Shown here: positions 35,867 through 45,084 of the stretch, piece by piece | How positions within the stretch are numbered: position 1 is the stretch's first letter | Layout: every line of letters begins with the position of its first letter | Source of the DNA: Anaerovibrio sp. RM50 | GTDB lineage: Bacteria; Bacillota; Negativicutes; Selenomonadales; Selenomonadaceae | DNA: 64,000 bases | Direction of reading: 5' to 3' | Assembly: GCF_000622005.1 (NCBI RefSeq) | Contig: NZ_KK211383.1 | Span: 186,001 to 250,000 of the forward strand | Made by a program: the position numbers and the translations under genes | The notes under the pieces: generated by a model | What the model was told of the DNA's origin: nothing | Databases searched by the model: none | The model's input: the letters and a program-made list of their open reading frames with translations, nothing else

Positions 35867-36907
35867 TTACTTTTTTATCAAAATACAACTTTCTCGAATA
35901 AAAGATATCATATCAATATCATTACTAATTTTGTATATGTATTTCTCTAAACACCCAATGGGGTACAACTCACGAGAAATATCTAATACCTCACCACTAA
36001 CAACTACTTTTTGAATAGCTAACAAAAAATCATAAGTACTTACTGAAGCATCTCCGTATCCCCAATCCTTTATTGCTCGGAAAGAAGTATGTATATCCTC
36101 TATAATATATATACCACCATTATTAAGAGTTTCCCACAAAACCAGCAACGCTTTCAATTGGTGGCTCCAAAAATGGGATGCATCATCGATTATTATTTGA
36201 GGTTTAAGTCCACATAATTTAGCAAGTTCTTTCTCATCTCCAACATTTAAAATCTTAATTTTTATTCTTTCGGTCTCATTCTTTTTGCATTCTTTGTTAA
36301 TATCCACACCAGTAACATTAGCATTAACAAAGTATTCTTCCAGCATTTTTACGCTACCACCTAAGTCAACACCTAGCTCTAAAACATTAATATACTCGTA
36401 CCTATACTTGTCAAAAAAGAATTCATACTTTGCCAACATATCATCAGGTTTACGCGCCAGCTTTTTTCCGCCTATTGTTTTTAGACTTGCCATGTTGGAA
36501 AAAAAAGTACTTTTCATACTTCTGGGAACGTAAACAGATTCATCAATGAACCGATGGCTACATCTCCTTGCTAATTTGTAAAATATTCTGCCTTTAAATC
36601 CATTCGATCTCAAACAATCCGTAATATCATTCCAATACATTTCCATCGAAGACATGATAATTCCATCACTAGCAGATAAAAAGACTTCATCGGGAAATTC
36701 ATATACTTTAATACCTTGTATGTACTCGCTAGATTTGTATCCCTTACTGCAAAGCACCCCCTTGACATCATATCCCAGTTCTTCCATGATTCTAGCTACA
36801 TTATCAAAGCCATTTCCATTTCCCCAAATAAAAACAGCATCACACGCTTCTACAAATGAATCGAGTTCATTTTTATTACTTATTAACACATCGTATTTCC
36901 CCACCAA
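35867..36907 (-). CDS. Rossmann module fused to class I (MycE/cephalosporin-hydroxylase-like) methyltransferase
   Basis: About 346 residues. The module is at about 20-120 (AVFIWGNGNGFDNVARIM, GVLCSKGYKSSEYIQGIKV, GIIMSSMEMYWNDI). The C-terminal part has a SAM-methyltransferase core: NVLELGVDLGGSVKML, ANVTGVDINKECKK, PQIIIDDASHFWSHQLKAL and GGIYIIEDIHTSF. The DDASH motif resembles metal-dependent macrolide-sugar O-methyltransferases such as MycE, so sugar O-methylation is likely. The TTG at 36907 is chosen because AGGAGG lies 6 nt upstream inside the longer open frame; a GTG follows directly. Confidence 0.78.
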   Translation of the reverse strand: MVGKYDVLISNKNELDSFVEACDAVFIWGNGNGFDNVARIMEELGYDVKGVLCSKGYKSSEYIQGIKVYEFPDEVFLSASDGIIMSSMEMYWNDITDCLRSNGFKGRIFYKLARRCSHRFIDESVYVPRSMKSTFFSNMASLKTIGGKKLARKPDDMLAKYEFFFDKYRYEYINVLELGVDLGGSVKMLEEYFVNANVTGVDINKECKKNETERIKIKILNVGDEKELAKLCGLKPQIIIDDASHFWSHQLKALLVLWETLNNGGIYIIEDIHTSFRAIKDWGYGDASVSTYDFLLAIQKVVVSGEVLDISRELYPIGCLEKYIYKISNDIDMISFIRESCILIKK

Positions 36908-36944
36908 CTTAATCCTCCTCGCTACCAACAAGCTAGTATTTTTC

Positions 36945-37916
36945 TTAATTATTCCCTAATTTGAAATCATGAGTAAAGATATCCATTCTGGTCAGCACCC
37001 TATCAGACAAGATTTTTGTAAGTGCAAATCTCAATTCATCCAAATAATCTATTTCCATTCTGCGAGCCTGTGCCATAATCTGTTGAAAGGCTAAATACAA
37101 ACCTTTTAGCTCGTCTAGTGTATAATGATCTCTTCGTATCTCAGTAACTATATTACATATAGCACAAAGACTATTCTCATCAAGCTCAAAACCACTATCT
37201 TTTAATGATCTCCGTTGAAATTCAGCATATCGTCTCGCTCTTTTATCTCCATTTATTCTTCTCTGGACCTGAGTTACTTGTTCTTTATAAATTCTCTTTT
37301 TTATAAGGATTTCATCTATGCCCTTTATGGTTCCTATTTTAGAGGCATCCATGTAGAACTTCATATCATGAATACCATAGCAATTTTCGAGATATTGTAT
37401 CTTATTTTTTAAGACAAACTCTCGTCTATACATAACCGTACAGTTTGTGAAACATTTTTTAAAAAATAGCTGGTATGCTTTAATTAATTTGGGATTTCTA
37501 ATTGGTGGGCCACTGCACTTTAAATAACCGCCGTTTTCATCAATTTCAATATCTGCCCCACCTAAAACATCTATTTCCGGGTGATTTTCCAGATAATTAA
37601 CCTGAATTTTAAACCTATCCTTTAATGCAACATCATCATCATCCAAGAGAGCAATATATTTACCACTGCTTTTTTCGATTCCTAAATTTGTGTTATATGC
37701 AATTCCCATATTTTTAGAATTTTGAATAAAATGGATTCTTTCATCATTAAATGTTTTAATAATCTCAACCGTTCTGTCCGTAGAACAATCGTCTATTACA
37801 AACAGTTCCCAGCAAGTATGTGTTTGGTCAATTATTGATTGTATAGCTTCTCCTATGAATTTCTCTCCATTATATGCTGGCATAATAACACTGACTTTTA
37901 TTTCATCATAACACAT
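36945..37916 (-). CDS. GT2 glycosyltransferase
   Basis: 323 residues. A family 2 GT-A domain is clear: IKVSVIMPAYNGEKFIGEAI, WELFVIDDCSTDRTVEIIK, MGIAYNTNLGIEKSSGKYIA and the DxD motif LLDDDDVALKDRF. The middle segment contains YGIHDMKFYMDASKIGT. The C-terminal ~100 residues are helical and unlike the recurrent module, so this is one of the few transferases here without it. GGAGG lies about 13 nt before the ATG, slightly far. Donor and acceptor unknown. Confidence 0.88.
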   Translation of the reverse strand: MCYDEIKVSVIMPAYNGEKFIGEAIQSIIDQTHTCWELFVIDDCSTDRTVEIIKTFNDERIHFIQNSKNMGIAYNTNLGIEKSSGKYIALLDDDDVALKDRFKIQVNYLENHPEIDVLGGADIEIDENGGYLKCSGPPIRNPKLIKAYQLFFKKCFTNCTVMYRREFVLKNKIQYLENCYGIHDMKFYMDASKIGTIKGIDEILIKKRIYKEQVTQVQRRINGDKRARRYAEFQRRSLKDSGFELDENSLCAICNIVTEIRRDHYTLDELKGLYLAFQQIMAQARRMEIDYLDELRFALTKILSDRVLTRMDIFTHDFKLGNN

Positions 37917-37965
37917 TAAAAATATGACACCTCCCGTCCCCCAAAACTACTCATCAATATGAGGA

Positions 37966-39204
37966 TTATTCCCGTATGCATATAAAACCAGTGTATCCAA
38001 GGTTACTAAGTTTTTCTTGTATTCCGCCACCAAACCTCTTTGACACAGCAATAACAACGGGTAAATCTCCTATATACCCCATTTCCTGTAATGTATTAAC
38101 TTTAATCCCTCCAAAAAATTCTGGATTTCCCTCACGGGATTCCACCAATATATTACTTGGGCTTAGATGATATTTATTCAGACACTGCATAACTTCACTG
38201 GCTACTTTTCCGCACCCATATATCATAAATCTCTTTTGCTTTATTAAATATTCAATATCTTTCTTCTCTAATATTTCTTTCCCAGCATCATTGATATTAT
38301 TAACAAGCGTATACATATAATCTACTGATGGAGTACTTTTTATATTATTGCCACTTACCTCTCCTGTGTATATAGCGCGTATATAGTGGAACCACAAAGT
38401 TTTTAGGTAGTTGCCAATAGCCTTATTTAACGCTTCGTCAGAATCATTATTAATCCAATAAGCATAAATTATAGATATAATAATAAACAAAGATTTAGCT
38501 CGTTCTTCCCTGAAAGATGTTGTTATCGTGTTATCACGCTTCCTATAAAAGTAAAGTTTTTCATTATACACTACAACACGCTTTGAGCACATACATCTTT
38601 TAAAATAAAAAAGCATGTCCTCATGTAATATTCCCTCATAAAACCTTAAGTTATTTTCATTTAGATAAACGCTTCTGTAAAGACAAGACCACGCAGTTGT
38701 ACCTCTGCCAACAACAGACTGTGCTTTCTCGCGCTCAATAAAAACATCTTTTCCAGTTTTAATATCACTTTCCAGGACTTCACTTGTAAGAGCATTTTGT
38801 GGCTGCCAACCTGGATTATTACTAGCTGAAACCCATTCGCAATTAAAAAAGACCTCGTCTGCTTGTTGTTTTTCTGCACATTTCAAAGTTTTTTCTATTA
38901 GATTTTTTTCAATATAATCATCACTATCCACAAATAAAATATACTTCCCAGCAGCTACTTCAAGTCCCCTATTTCGCGCAGCAGAAGGTCCCATATTGTG
39001 AGGCTGATTTAATATAATCAATCTTTTATCCTTTTCTGCATATTCTTGAAGTATTTTTAACGAATTATCTGTAGATGAATCATTTATGCATATTATTTCC
39101 ATGTTGTTATGTGATTGAGCAATAATGCTGTCCAAACATTCATGTAGATATGTCTCAACATTATATACCGGTACAATAACACTTACCTTTATCTCAGCAC
39201 ACAT
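37966..39204 (-). CDS. GT2 glycosyltransferase with C-terminal Rossmann module
   Basis: 412 residues. Family 2 GT-A domain: IKVSVIVPVYNVETYLHECL, MEIICINDSSTDNSLKIL, MGPSAARNRGLEVAAGKYIL and the metal motif FVDSDDYIEKNLIEK, then GILHEDMLFYFKRCM. Residues about 315-412 hold the recurrent module (RFMIYGCGKVASEVMQCL, ILVESREGNPEFFGGIKV, VVIAVSKRFGGGIQEKLSNLGY). GGGAG lies 9 nt before the ATG. Its order, GT2 then module, matches the protein at 23212-24576. Confidence 0.86.
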   Translation of the reverse strand: MCAEIKVSVIVPVYNVETYLHECLDSIIAQSHNNMEIICINDSSTDNSLKILQEYAEKDKRLIILNQPHNMGPSAARNRGLEVAAGKYILFVDSDDYIEKNLIEKTLKCAEKQQADEVFFNCEWVSASNNPGWQPQNALTSEVLESDIKTGKDVFIEREKAQSVVGRGTTAWSCLYRSVYLNENNLRFYEGILHEDMLFYFKRCMCSKRVVVYNEKLYFYRKRDNTITTSFREERAKSLFIIISIIYAYWINNDSDEALNKAIGNYLKTLWFHYIRAIYTGEVSGNNIKSTPSVDYMYTLVNNINDAGKEILEKKDIEYLIKQKRFMIYGCGKVASEVMQCLNKYHLSPSNILVESREGNPEFFGGIKVNTLQEMGYIGDLPVVIAVSKRFGGGIQEKLSNLGYTGFICIRE

Positions 39205-39254
39205 CTAATATATCTCCCATAATACTACTCCAAAGAAAGACTAACCAAACAAAA

Positions 39255-40259
39255 TCAATACATCAACAGTTCAGCATGAAAAACACGGTATTTAGCAAGC
39301 AATTCTTCCCTATTTAAAAATCGTTTTGTTAACTCCCTGTGTTCACTTGAAACATAATAACGATTTACTCCAAGCTGAGTCACGAAAATATAATTATAGC
39401 CAAAGATAATATTCTCCCATTTCTCATGGCAAGGGGTATCGGTCCCTGGATAGGTGGACTCTATGCAAATTATCCAAGGTCTAAACATTGAAAAATCCGA
39501 ACCCAGCAATACGTCTTTTTCAAAACCCTCCACATCTATTTTCAGGAAGTGGATTTCTTGACCATGCTTTATATATTTCCTACAAATCTCCTTCAATGTC
39601 AAAATATCTATCTCTACCCCAGTTGAAGAATCTGAACGATTCTCTGCTACTACAGTGCTAAGCCCTCCTCCCAAAGCACCTTGATAATAGAGACACTTTC
39701 TACCATTCTCTGCACCGACACCTGCACATATATTTATATCTCTTGGTCTTTCTCGATTTGAAAGGACTATAAGTTCTTCTATTGGGTCTATGTTTATCCC
39801 ATGTCCCCCCCTGTCATACAAAAGCTTCGTAACCGAGTACATCCATGGATCATTACTACCAACATCTATGTAAAAAATCTCCTTTATATCATGAAGCACA
39901 TTATAGATGACAATATCTTCCATATCGTTCTCTTGGCTGTAAGAAACAAGTGATTCTCTATCCGCTCCTGACCAAAGCTTGTGTGTATCAAAAACAGTAA
40001 CGTTCTTAATCCCCATATCATGTAACTGTTTTGTTATGGCACCATGATACTTGCTTGAGCAAGTTAATAACACATGGTAACTCTTTCCCAACTTACAAAA
40101 CGCATCCAGCCCCATCACAGGCACTCCCATGACGCTGCTCCCCCATTTACTAGATTCATTGTCCAAAAAACAAAATACATTCTTCCCCTCTTTTCTAAAA
40201 AAACTAAGCGCTGCCTTGCCTATTTTTCCTGCACCAAATAATGCTATTTCTCCGCCCAT
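39255..40259 (-). CDS. Rossmann module fused to FkbM-type methyltransferase
   Basis: About 334 residues. The module is at 1 to about 92 (GEIALFGAGKIGKAALSF, CFLDNESSKWGSSVMGVPV, VLLTCSSKYHGAITKQLHDM). An FkbM SAM-methyltransferase follows: IFYIDVGSNDPWMYSVTK, GHGINIDPIEELIVL, IHFLKIDVEGFEKDVLLGSD and FRPWIICIESTYPG. FkbM enzymes O-methylate sugars or polyketides. The ATG at 40259 is chosen because GGAGG is 11 nt away; the ATG three codons upstream would be only 2 nt from it. Confidence 0.86.
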   Translation of the reverse strand: MGGEIALFGAGKIGKAALSFFRKEGKNVFCFLDNESSKWGSSVMGVPVMGLDAFCKLGKSYHVLLTCSSKYHGAITKQLHDMGIKNVTVFDTHKLWSGADRESLVSYSQENDMEDIVIYNVLHDIKEIFYIDVGSNDPWMYSVTKLLYDRGGHGINIDPIEELIVLSNRERPRDINICAGVGAENGRKCLYYQGALGGGLSTVVAENRSDSSTGVEIDILTLKEICRKYIKHGQEIHFLKIDVEGFEKDVLLGSDFSMFRPWIICIESTYPGTDTPCHEKWENIIFGYNYIFVTQLGVNRYYVSSEHRELTKRFLNREELLAKYRVFHAELLMY

Positions 40260-40285
40260 TTTAAACATATCCTCCGATTAATAAT

Positions 40286-41719
40286 TTATCCCTTGTCACC
40301 AATTTTATATAATGATTTCATGTATTGTTCTATCCGCTCCATAACAATATTGGGCGTTATAGATCTCATACATTCAGGTTCCTTCATATCCTTAGCACAT
40401 AAAAATGCATTATCATATAGTCCATAACAACCGCTACAAGACGAAGATACTATGTTAATGTTTTCAGGATAAGCATATATATATTCTTGTGTAGGACCAA
40501 ACAAAACAACACACTTTGTCCCCAGATTGGTTGCCAAATGAACCAATCCGCCCTCTATATCAATATGAAGCATTGCCCCTTTTAAAATAAACTTTAATTC
40601 TTCAATATCCGCTCCAAAAATATATCTATCTGCACCTGCGATTTTTTCTGTTGAATTATCCCCTACTTGTACCACCATACTGCTATTATAAGTATTCTTA
40701 AAGAGTGCTATAAACTCACTAAAATATTTTAATGGCCATTGTTTATTTGAGCTTTCCTTATATCCCTTACCCACAGCCCCATTTCCATAGTTTATTGTTA
40801 TATAATTATCCAAGCTGTATTTTCTTAATATATCCTTTTTTGAATCATCAAGTGGAATTTCAACTTTGCCTTGTTCAACATTAAATACTCCAGTATATTT
40901 GTATAAAGAATAACAGCTCCACCCCATAAATCTGGCACGCCCATAGTGTATCCAATTCTGTGTCGATGGAAAATTACTCAACTTATATTTATTATGATTA
41001 TTAATATGCTTCCTCATTAACTCCGCAAATTGATGATTGAATTTTTCTAAAACAGTAAAATCTATATAGTCTACCTCAATTAACCTAAATACTGATAAAG
41101 CAAGCGTATATTTCGTCTTATTCTCAAAATATAATCCACCACCATCATCTACGACACAATTAAGACTATGTTGATCACTGTATAAAGATGGTATAAATTT
41201 TAATCCACCTGGAGCATATATATCCACTAATACATCTGGCAACAAGCGTACCAGTTCAATATAAAACGCTTTTTTAATAATAGAATCTCCTAAACCTGGT
41301 CCATATTTTAATGCCACTGAAACAGAAGATTTTTTATAAGCATATTCTGCAGTATCTAAATTCCTTTCAGAAATGGTAAGATCAAGATTTACATTTCTAA
41401 TTCCTTGATAAATAATTTTCTCTTTTTTTATACCTTTTTTTACCAATCTATCAGTTAATTCATTTATATAATCTCCTCTTTTGAAGGCCAATATTACATA
41501 ATCAAATTGTAATTCTTTAATATTTTCCGGAGAATAAACAGGCACAATAAATCTATCATATTTTTTATGGTTTTTATCAATAAAACCAACAACCATGGCA
41601 TATTTTGTTATTATCATCTGCTTCAAATATTCCTGTCCTAAATCCCCAGCACCATATATGACAATCCTAGACTTATGTGGTACTTGTTCATACGGAAATA
41701 GATATTTGTATTCTGACAA
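40286..41719 (-). CDS. Rossmann module fused to GT9-like (heptosyltransferase-type) glycosyltransferase
   Basis: About 477 residues. The module is at about 15-105 (SRIVIYGAGDLGQEYLKQM, GFIDKNHKKYDRFIVPVY, YVILAFKRGDYINELTDRL). The remainder resembles GT9 ADP-heptose transferases: YGPGLGDSIIKKAFYIELV, YITINYGNGAVGKGY, MVVQVGDNSTEKIAGADRYI, HIDIEGGLVHLATNLGTKCV and VLFGPTQEYIYAYP. The TTG at 41719 is preferred because GAGGGG lies 8 nt before it; the ATG at 41749 has a purine stretch only 1 nt away. Heptose is not certain as the donor sugar. Confidence 0.8.
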   Translation of the reverse strand: MSEYKYLFPYEQVPHKSRIVIYGAGDLGQEYLKQMIITKYAMVVGFIDKNHKKYDRFIVPVYSPENIKELQFDYVILAFKRGDYINELTDRLVKKGIKKEKIIYQGIRNVNLDLTISERNLDTAEYAYKKSSVSVALKYGPGLGDSIIKKAFYIELVRLLPDVLVDIYAPGGLKFIPSLYSDQHSLNCVVDDGGGLYFENKTKYTLALSVFRLIEVDYIDFTVLEKFNHQFAELMRKHINNHNKYKLSNFPSTQNWIHYGRARFMGWSCYSLYKYTGVFNVEQGKVEIPLDDSKKDILRKYSLDNYITINYGNGAVGKGYKESSNKQWPLKYFSEFIALFKNTYNSSMVVQVGDNSTEKIAGADRYIFGADIEELKFILKGAMLHIDIEGGLVHLATNLGTKCVVLFGPTQEYIYAYPENINIVSSSCSGCYGLYDNAFLCAKDMKEPECMRSITPNIVMERIEQYMKSLYKIGDKG

Positions 41720-41753
41720 ATCATCATCCCCTCTGTAGCTACTAATCATTCAC

Positions 41754-42770
41754 CTATATTGCATATAAAACAGTTTCCTCTGCATACGGCGAATAATGTC
41801 TTATATAAAACTTATAATCCGGATAATATGACAGTATCAATGCCGGAATATCAAATATATCACTTGGCAAATGATATACAGAAATAGCAAGTTTAGGATG
41901 CAACTCCGAAATAATTTTTTTAGCACCCTTTAACGCCTGATATTCGCCGCCCTCTATATCCATTTTTACAAACGTGGGGTTCTTATCAAATAATACCGAG
42001 TCTAATGATACTGTCTCTACCTCCATATCTCCTTCCCCAAGCTTTGAAGTACCATTCTGACATGTAACAAAAGATGCTATGCCATTCTTCTCTGAAACTG
42101 CTTTTGTTATCAAGGTCAGCTTTCCATCCTCAAATAAATCCGTCATTTTCTTCTTACATTTTTCAGTATTATGTGGGTCAGCTTCAAAGCAATATATATG
42201 CTTATAATTTCCTTTTGACCACTTTATAAAATTTCTAGATGATTCGCCGTTTAGACACCCAACATCAACAAAAATCTCATCATCCACATGTGGCAAAAAA
42301 GGCCCATCAAAATACTGTTGGTTACTTAACGTAATCAGTAATTCACCAACATTAACAATACGTTCTTCACTTATACCAAGAGAAACAAGCTGCTGCTTTA
42401 TCTCCTCTTGGTACCATTTCACCGCTAAATAAACTGTAGCATCTTTTGGTAACTCTTTAGGTGGAATAATTTTTAATCCACCTATATTCCCACCCCACAG
42501 ACTTTTCTTATTGTCTACAAAACCACACCATTCTTTATCGATTGTTTCAAATAACCTCTTGCCATGAATGCCGCATCCAAAAATATATGCATTTTTTTTG
42601 CTACTTTTTTCTATGTATTGGCGCGCAGGATTTCTTCTAACATACTCGTTGAAAAAACCTACTTCGCCTGTCATAGAATATAAACTACGAAGCCTAAATA
42701 TTTCCCTTGACTCGTCATCTTGCAAGTGACTATAAATATCAGCAATTGTTTTATAAAGTCCTAAAGACAT
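41754..42770 (-). CDS. Rossmann module fused to FkbM-type methyltransferase (second fusion)
   Basis: About 338 residues. A short helical N-terminus precedes the module at about 60-145 (KNAYIFGCGIHGKRLFE, CGFVDNKKSLWGGNIGGLKI, VYLAVKWYQEEIKQQLVSLG). The FkbM domain has DEIFVDVGCLNGESSRNFI, YKHIYCFEADPHNTEKCK, VSLDSVLFDKNPTFVKMDI and EGGEYQALKGAKKII. It differs from the fusion at 39255-40259 throughout, so it is not a recent duplicate. The ATG at 42770 follows GGAGG at 8 nt and replaces a longer frame start. Confidence 0.86.
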   Translation of the reverse strand: MSLGLYKTIADIYSHLQDDESREIFRLRSLYSMTGEVGFFNEYVRRNPARQYIEKSSKKNAYIFGCGIHGKRLFETIDKEWCGFVDNKKSLWGGNIGGLKIIPPKELPKDATVYLAVKWYQEEIKQQLVSLGISEERIVNVGELLITLSNQQYFDGPFLPHVDDEIFVDVGCLNGESSRNFIKWSKGNYKHIYCFEADPHNTEKCKKKMTDLFEDGKLTLITKAVSEKNGIASFVTCQNGTSKLGEGDMEVETVSLDSVLFDKNPTFVKMDIEGGEYQALKGAKKIISELHPKLAISVYHLPSDIFDIPALILSYYPDYKFYIRHYSPYAEETVLYAI

Positions 42771-42800
42771 TCCTCTTTCCTCCTGAAACACCACGCTATA

Positions 42801-43964
42801 TCACTTTTCCCGTTTCATTTGTACTCCAGCAACCACTTCATAATGGTTATCTGTGCCTAGACCGTAGCAAACATTACACATACTAATATATTGATTATCT
42901 ATATCTCCAAGACAATAGCGCATAATTCTCAACTTATCTCTTTCTAAACTGCCCTCCGACTTTGAAAGATCAATATAATCACCTTCACTAAAATTCCACA
43001 ATTTACCTCTGGCCGCACCAAGAAGAGCACCACAATAATATAACCTTCCATCCCCAACAATATGGCACCCTATCGAACAAGTTAACATATGTCTCCTAGC
43101 ATCTTCAGGATTTTTAGCAATAGGCTTTATTGCCGCTGGAAACACCAATGAACGCCATGTATCATGTATCCCCATTGACCAATCCACGCCTGATTTCTCC
43201 AATGTTTCTTTCACTTCTGCAAGTTTTTGATGATAAGGTACCTGCTTTGTATAATCACTTACACGTATTTTTGTATTGCTTTTTTTGCACGCATCAAGTA
43301 ATTTCTTTGATGGCACCAATGTACCATTTGTTATAATCTGTATGCAGCCTATGCGATCATGAAATTCATTATAAACATTCATAATCATTTCAGGAAGGCT
43401 CTTGTTTAGTAATGGTTCTCCACCAAATATGAAATAACTTGCTAAATAGTCAACGCGCTGAAAAAGCAATTTCAGGTCCCGCATTAACTCATTCGTTGTA
43501 GTTTCATAATGTTCTTTATAATATGGCATAAAAACGTTACAATGCTCACAGTTAAGTGTACACTTAGAAGTTATAGCAGATGACATATCGGACAAAACGA
43601 CTTCACCACGATATTTCCAATACCATTCCGTCATGAAATTCTCCAAGCGGCAATAATCTTCATACTCTTTGAGCCCTAAAGATTGCAAATCTTTTTTTAT
43701 ACTTGCATAAGCCAAAGAACTTGTGCAGATAATGACTTTATATAATTTTATCTCTTTACTTGCCTGCTGCAGATTATGAATGCCAATTCCCTGATATTCC
43801 CCACCTGCTGCATACCTCGGATCATTATCCACTATACACTTTACAGAAAAATCTTTTATTAACTTGTCAATATTTCTCTGAGCTACCTTACCGAAACCAT
43901 ATACCACTATTTCCCGCAAATCTAGCCAAGAATCAGATAATCTATTCAAAACTTCATTACTCAT
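42801..43964 (-). CDS. Rossmann module fused to radical SAM/SPASM-like enzyme
   Basis: About 387 residues. The module is at about 12-110 (REIVVYGFGKVAQRNIDKL, CIVDNDPRYAAGGEYQGIGI, VIICTSSLAYASIKKDLQSL). Then comes a radical SAM barrel with the CxxxCxxC cluster motif CTLNCEHC, followed by YFIFGGEPLLNKSLPEM and QIITNGTLVPSKKLL. Extra C-terminal cysteines (CSIGCHIVGDGRLYYCGAL, SMCNVCYG) suggest a SPASM-type auxiliary Fe-S site. Radical enzymes in glycan loci can dehydrate, epimerise or methylate sugars; the reaction here is unknown. The ATG at 43964 is preferred to an upstream in-frame start (GGGGG 11-12 nt before). Confidence 0.84.
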   Translation of the reverse strand: MSNEVLNRLSDSWLDLREIVVYGFGKVAQRNIDKLIKDFSVKCIVDNDPRYAAGGEYQGIGIHNLQQASKEIKLYKVIICTSSLAYASIKKDLQSLGLKEYEDYCRLENFMTEWYWKYRGEVVLSDMSSAITSKCTLNCEHCNVFMPYYKEHYETTTNELMRDLKLLFQRVDYLASYFIFGGEPLLNKSLPEMIMNVYNEFHDRIGCIQIITNGTLVPSKKLLDACKKSNTKIRVSDYTKQVPYHQKLAEVKETLEKSGVDWSMGIHDTWRSLVFPAAIKPIAKNPEDARRHMLTCSIGCHIVGDGRLYYCGALLGAARGKLWNFSEGDYIDLSKSEGSLERDKLRIMRYCLGDIDNQYISMCNVCYGLGTDNHYEVVAGVQMKREK

Positions 43965-44027
43965 GCAAACTACTTCCCCCTTAAACTCACCACAATAAGT
44001 TTTGTTACTATGCAACAAAAAAATCAT

Positions 44028-45077
44028 CTATGCATCCATAAATTCCGACTCTATTTCTTCAATAGTAGGCATACTTCCCTTGAACTCCTCCGGAATAAGT
44101 TTTGATAGTTCATAACTTGATACTCCCAGAGGTTGACTGCTGGATTCCAAAGCATACTGAGCTTCTACCTTGTCCAAGTCCTTGCATATTAGAAGTCCTA
44201 TAGTAGGATTATCCTCTTCAGTTTTAAGCTGATGGTTCACAGCCACCACATATGTTCCTAACTGCCCTGCATAAGAAGAGTCGAATTTCCCCGTCTTTAC
44301 TTCCAGTACGACGTAACAATGCCTTTTTGTATTATAGAACAACATATCTATAAACTTTTCCGTCTCGCCTACTTCGATTCGTACTTCCCGTCCCATATAT
44401 GCAAAGCCTGTACCCAGTTCTATCAGGAATTTACCAACCTTATCTATCAATGCATCTTTAAGCTCTTTTTCATTATATCTTTCCTGCAATGTCAAAAAAT
44501 CGAAATTATAAGGATCTTTTGTTATCTCCTGTGCCAAGTCACTTTGCTCTGCTGGTAATGTTAATGAAAAATTTGACATTGCCTTTCCTTGGCGTTCATA
44601 AAAATCTGTACTCAAAAAATTTAGTAAAACTGATCTTGACCAATTGTTCTCTATCGTCTTACGAACATAAAACAGTGCCTTATCTGTGTCCCCTTTGCAC
44701 TTTCCCAAGATTTGTACATGATGTCCCCATGGAATACGGAAAATTATTTCCATCTCAAAATCGTCAACAAGTTGTTGACGATTTAACGCAGTTGGATAAA
44801 GCTCATAAAAATATCGCATATACTTAAGATTCGTAGGAGAAAATGACTTCACATCAGGAAATAAATTCTTTAAATCTCCACTTACAGTATTGTAAAAGTC
44901 ACTACCATACCCATTCTTCTGGCTTAACTGAACAATATCTCTTCCTACTGACCAATAAAATTGCAACATTTCACTATTGACTTTTACCGCAGCCCTAATT
45001 TGACTTGCTTTAAACAGCTTTGAAACATCTGTAATCCAATTCTTATATTCATTATCTATTTTCAATAAATTACTCAT
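44028..45077 (-). CDS. YhcG/DUF1016-family PD-(D/E)xK nuclease-like protein
   Basis: About 349 residues. The N-terminal DUF1016 part is clear (KVNSEMLQFYWSVGRDIVQL, DLKNLFPDVKSFSPTNLKYM, IPWGHHVQILGKCK). The C-terminal PDDEXK nuclease-like part has GTGFAYMGREVRIEVGETEK, FIDMLFYNTKRHCYVVLEVK (D...ExK) and DNPTIGLLICKDLDKVEAQY. The family is widespread, patchily distributed and often near mobile or defence genes; function is not established. The ATG at 45077 is chosen because it avoids overlap with the next gene. Here it interrupts the glycan genes and is separated from the radical SAM frame by almost no gap. Confidence 0.85.
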   Translation of the reverse strand: MSNLLKIDNEYKNWITDVSKLFKASQIRAAVKVNSEMLQFYWSVGRDIVQLSQKNGYGSDFYNTVSGDLKNLFPDVKSFSPTNLKYMRYFYELYPTALNRQQLVDDFEMEIIFRIPWGHHVQILGKCKGDTDKALFYVRKTIENNWSRSVLLNFLSTDFYERQGKAMSNFSLTLPAEQSDLAQEITKDPYNFDFLTLQERYNEKELKDALIDKVGKFLIELGTGFAYMGREVRIEVGETEKFIDMLFYNTKRHCYVVLEVKTGKFDSSYAGQLGTYVVAVNHQLKTEEDNPTIGLLICKDLDKVEAQYALESSSQPLGVSSYELSKLIPEEFKGSMPTIEEIESEFMDA

Positions 45078-45084
45078 TGCAAAA

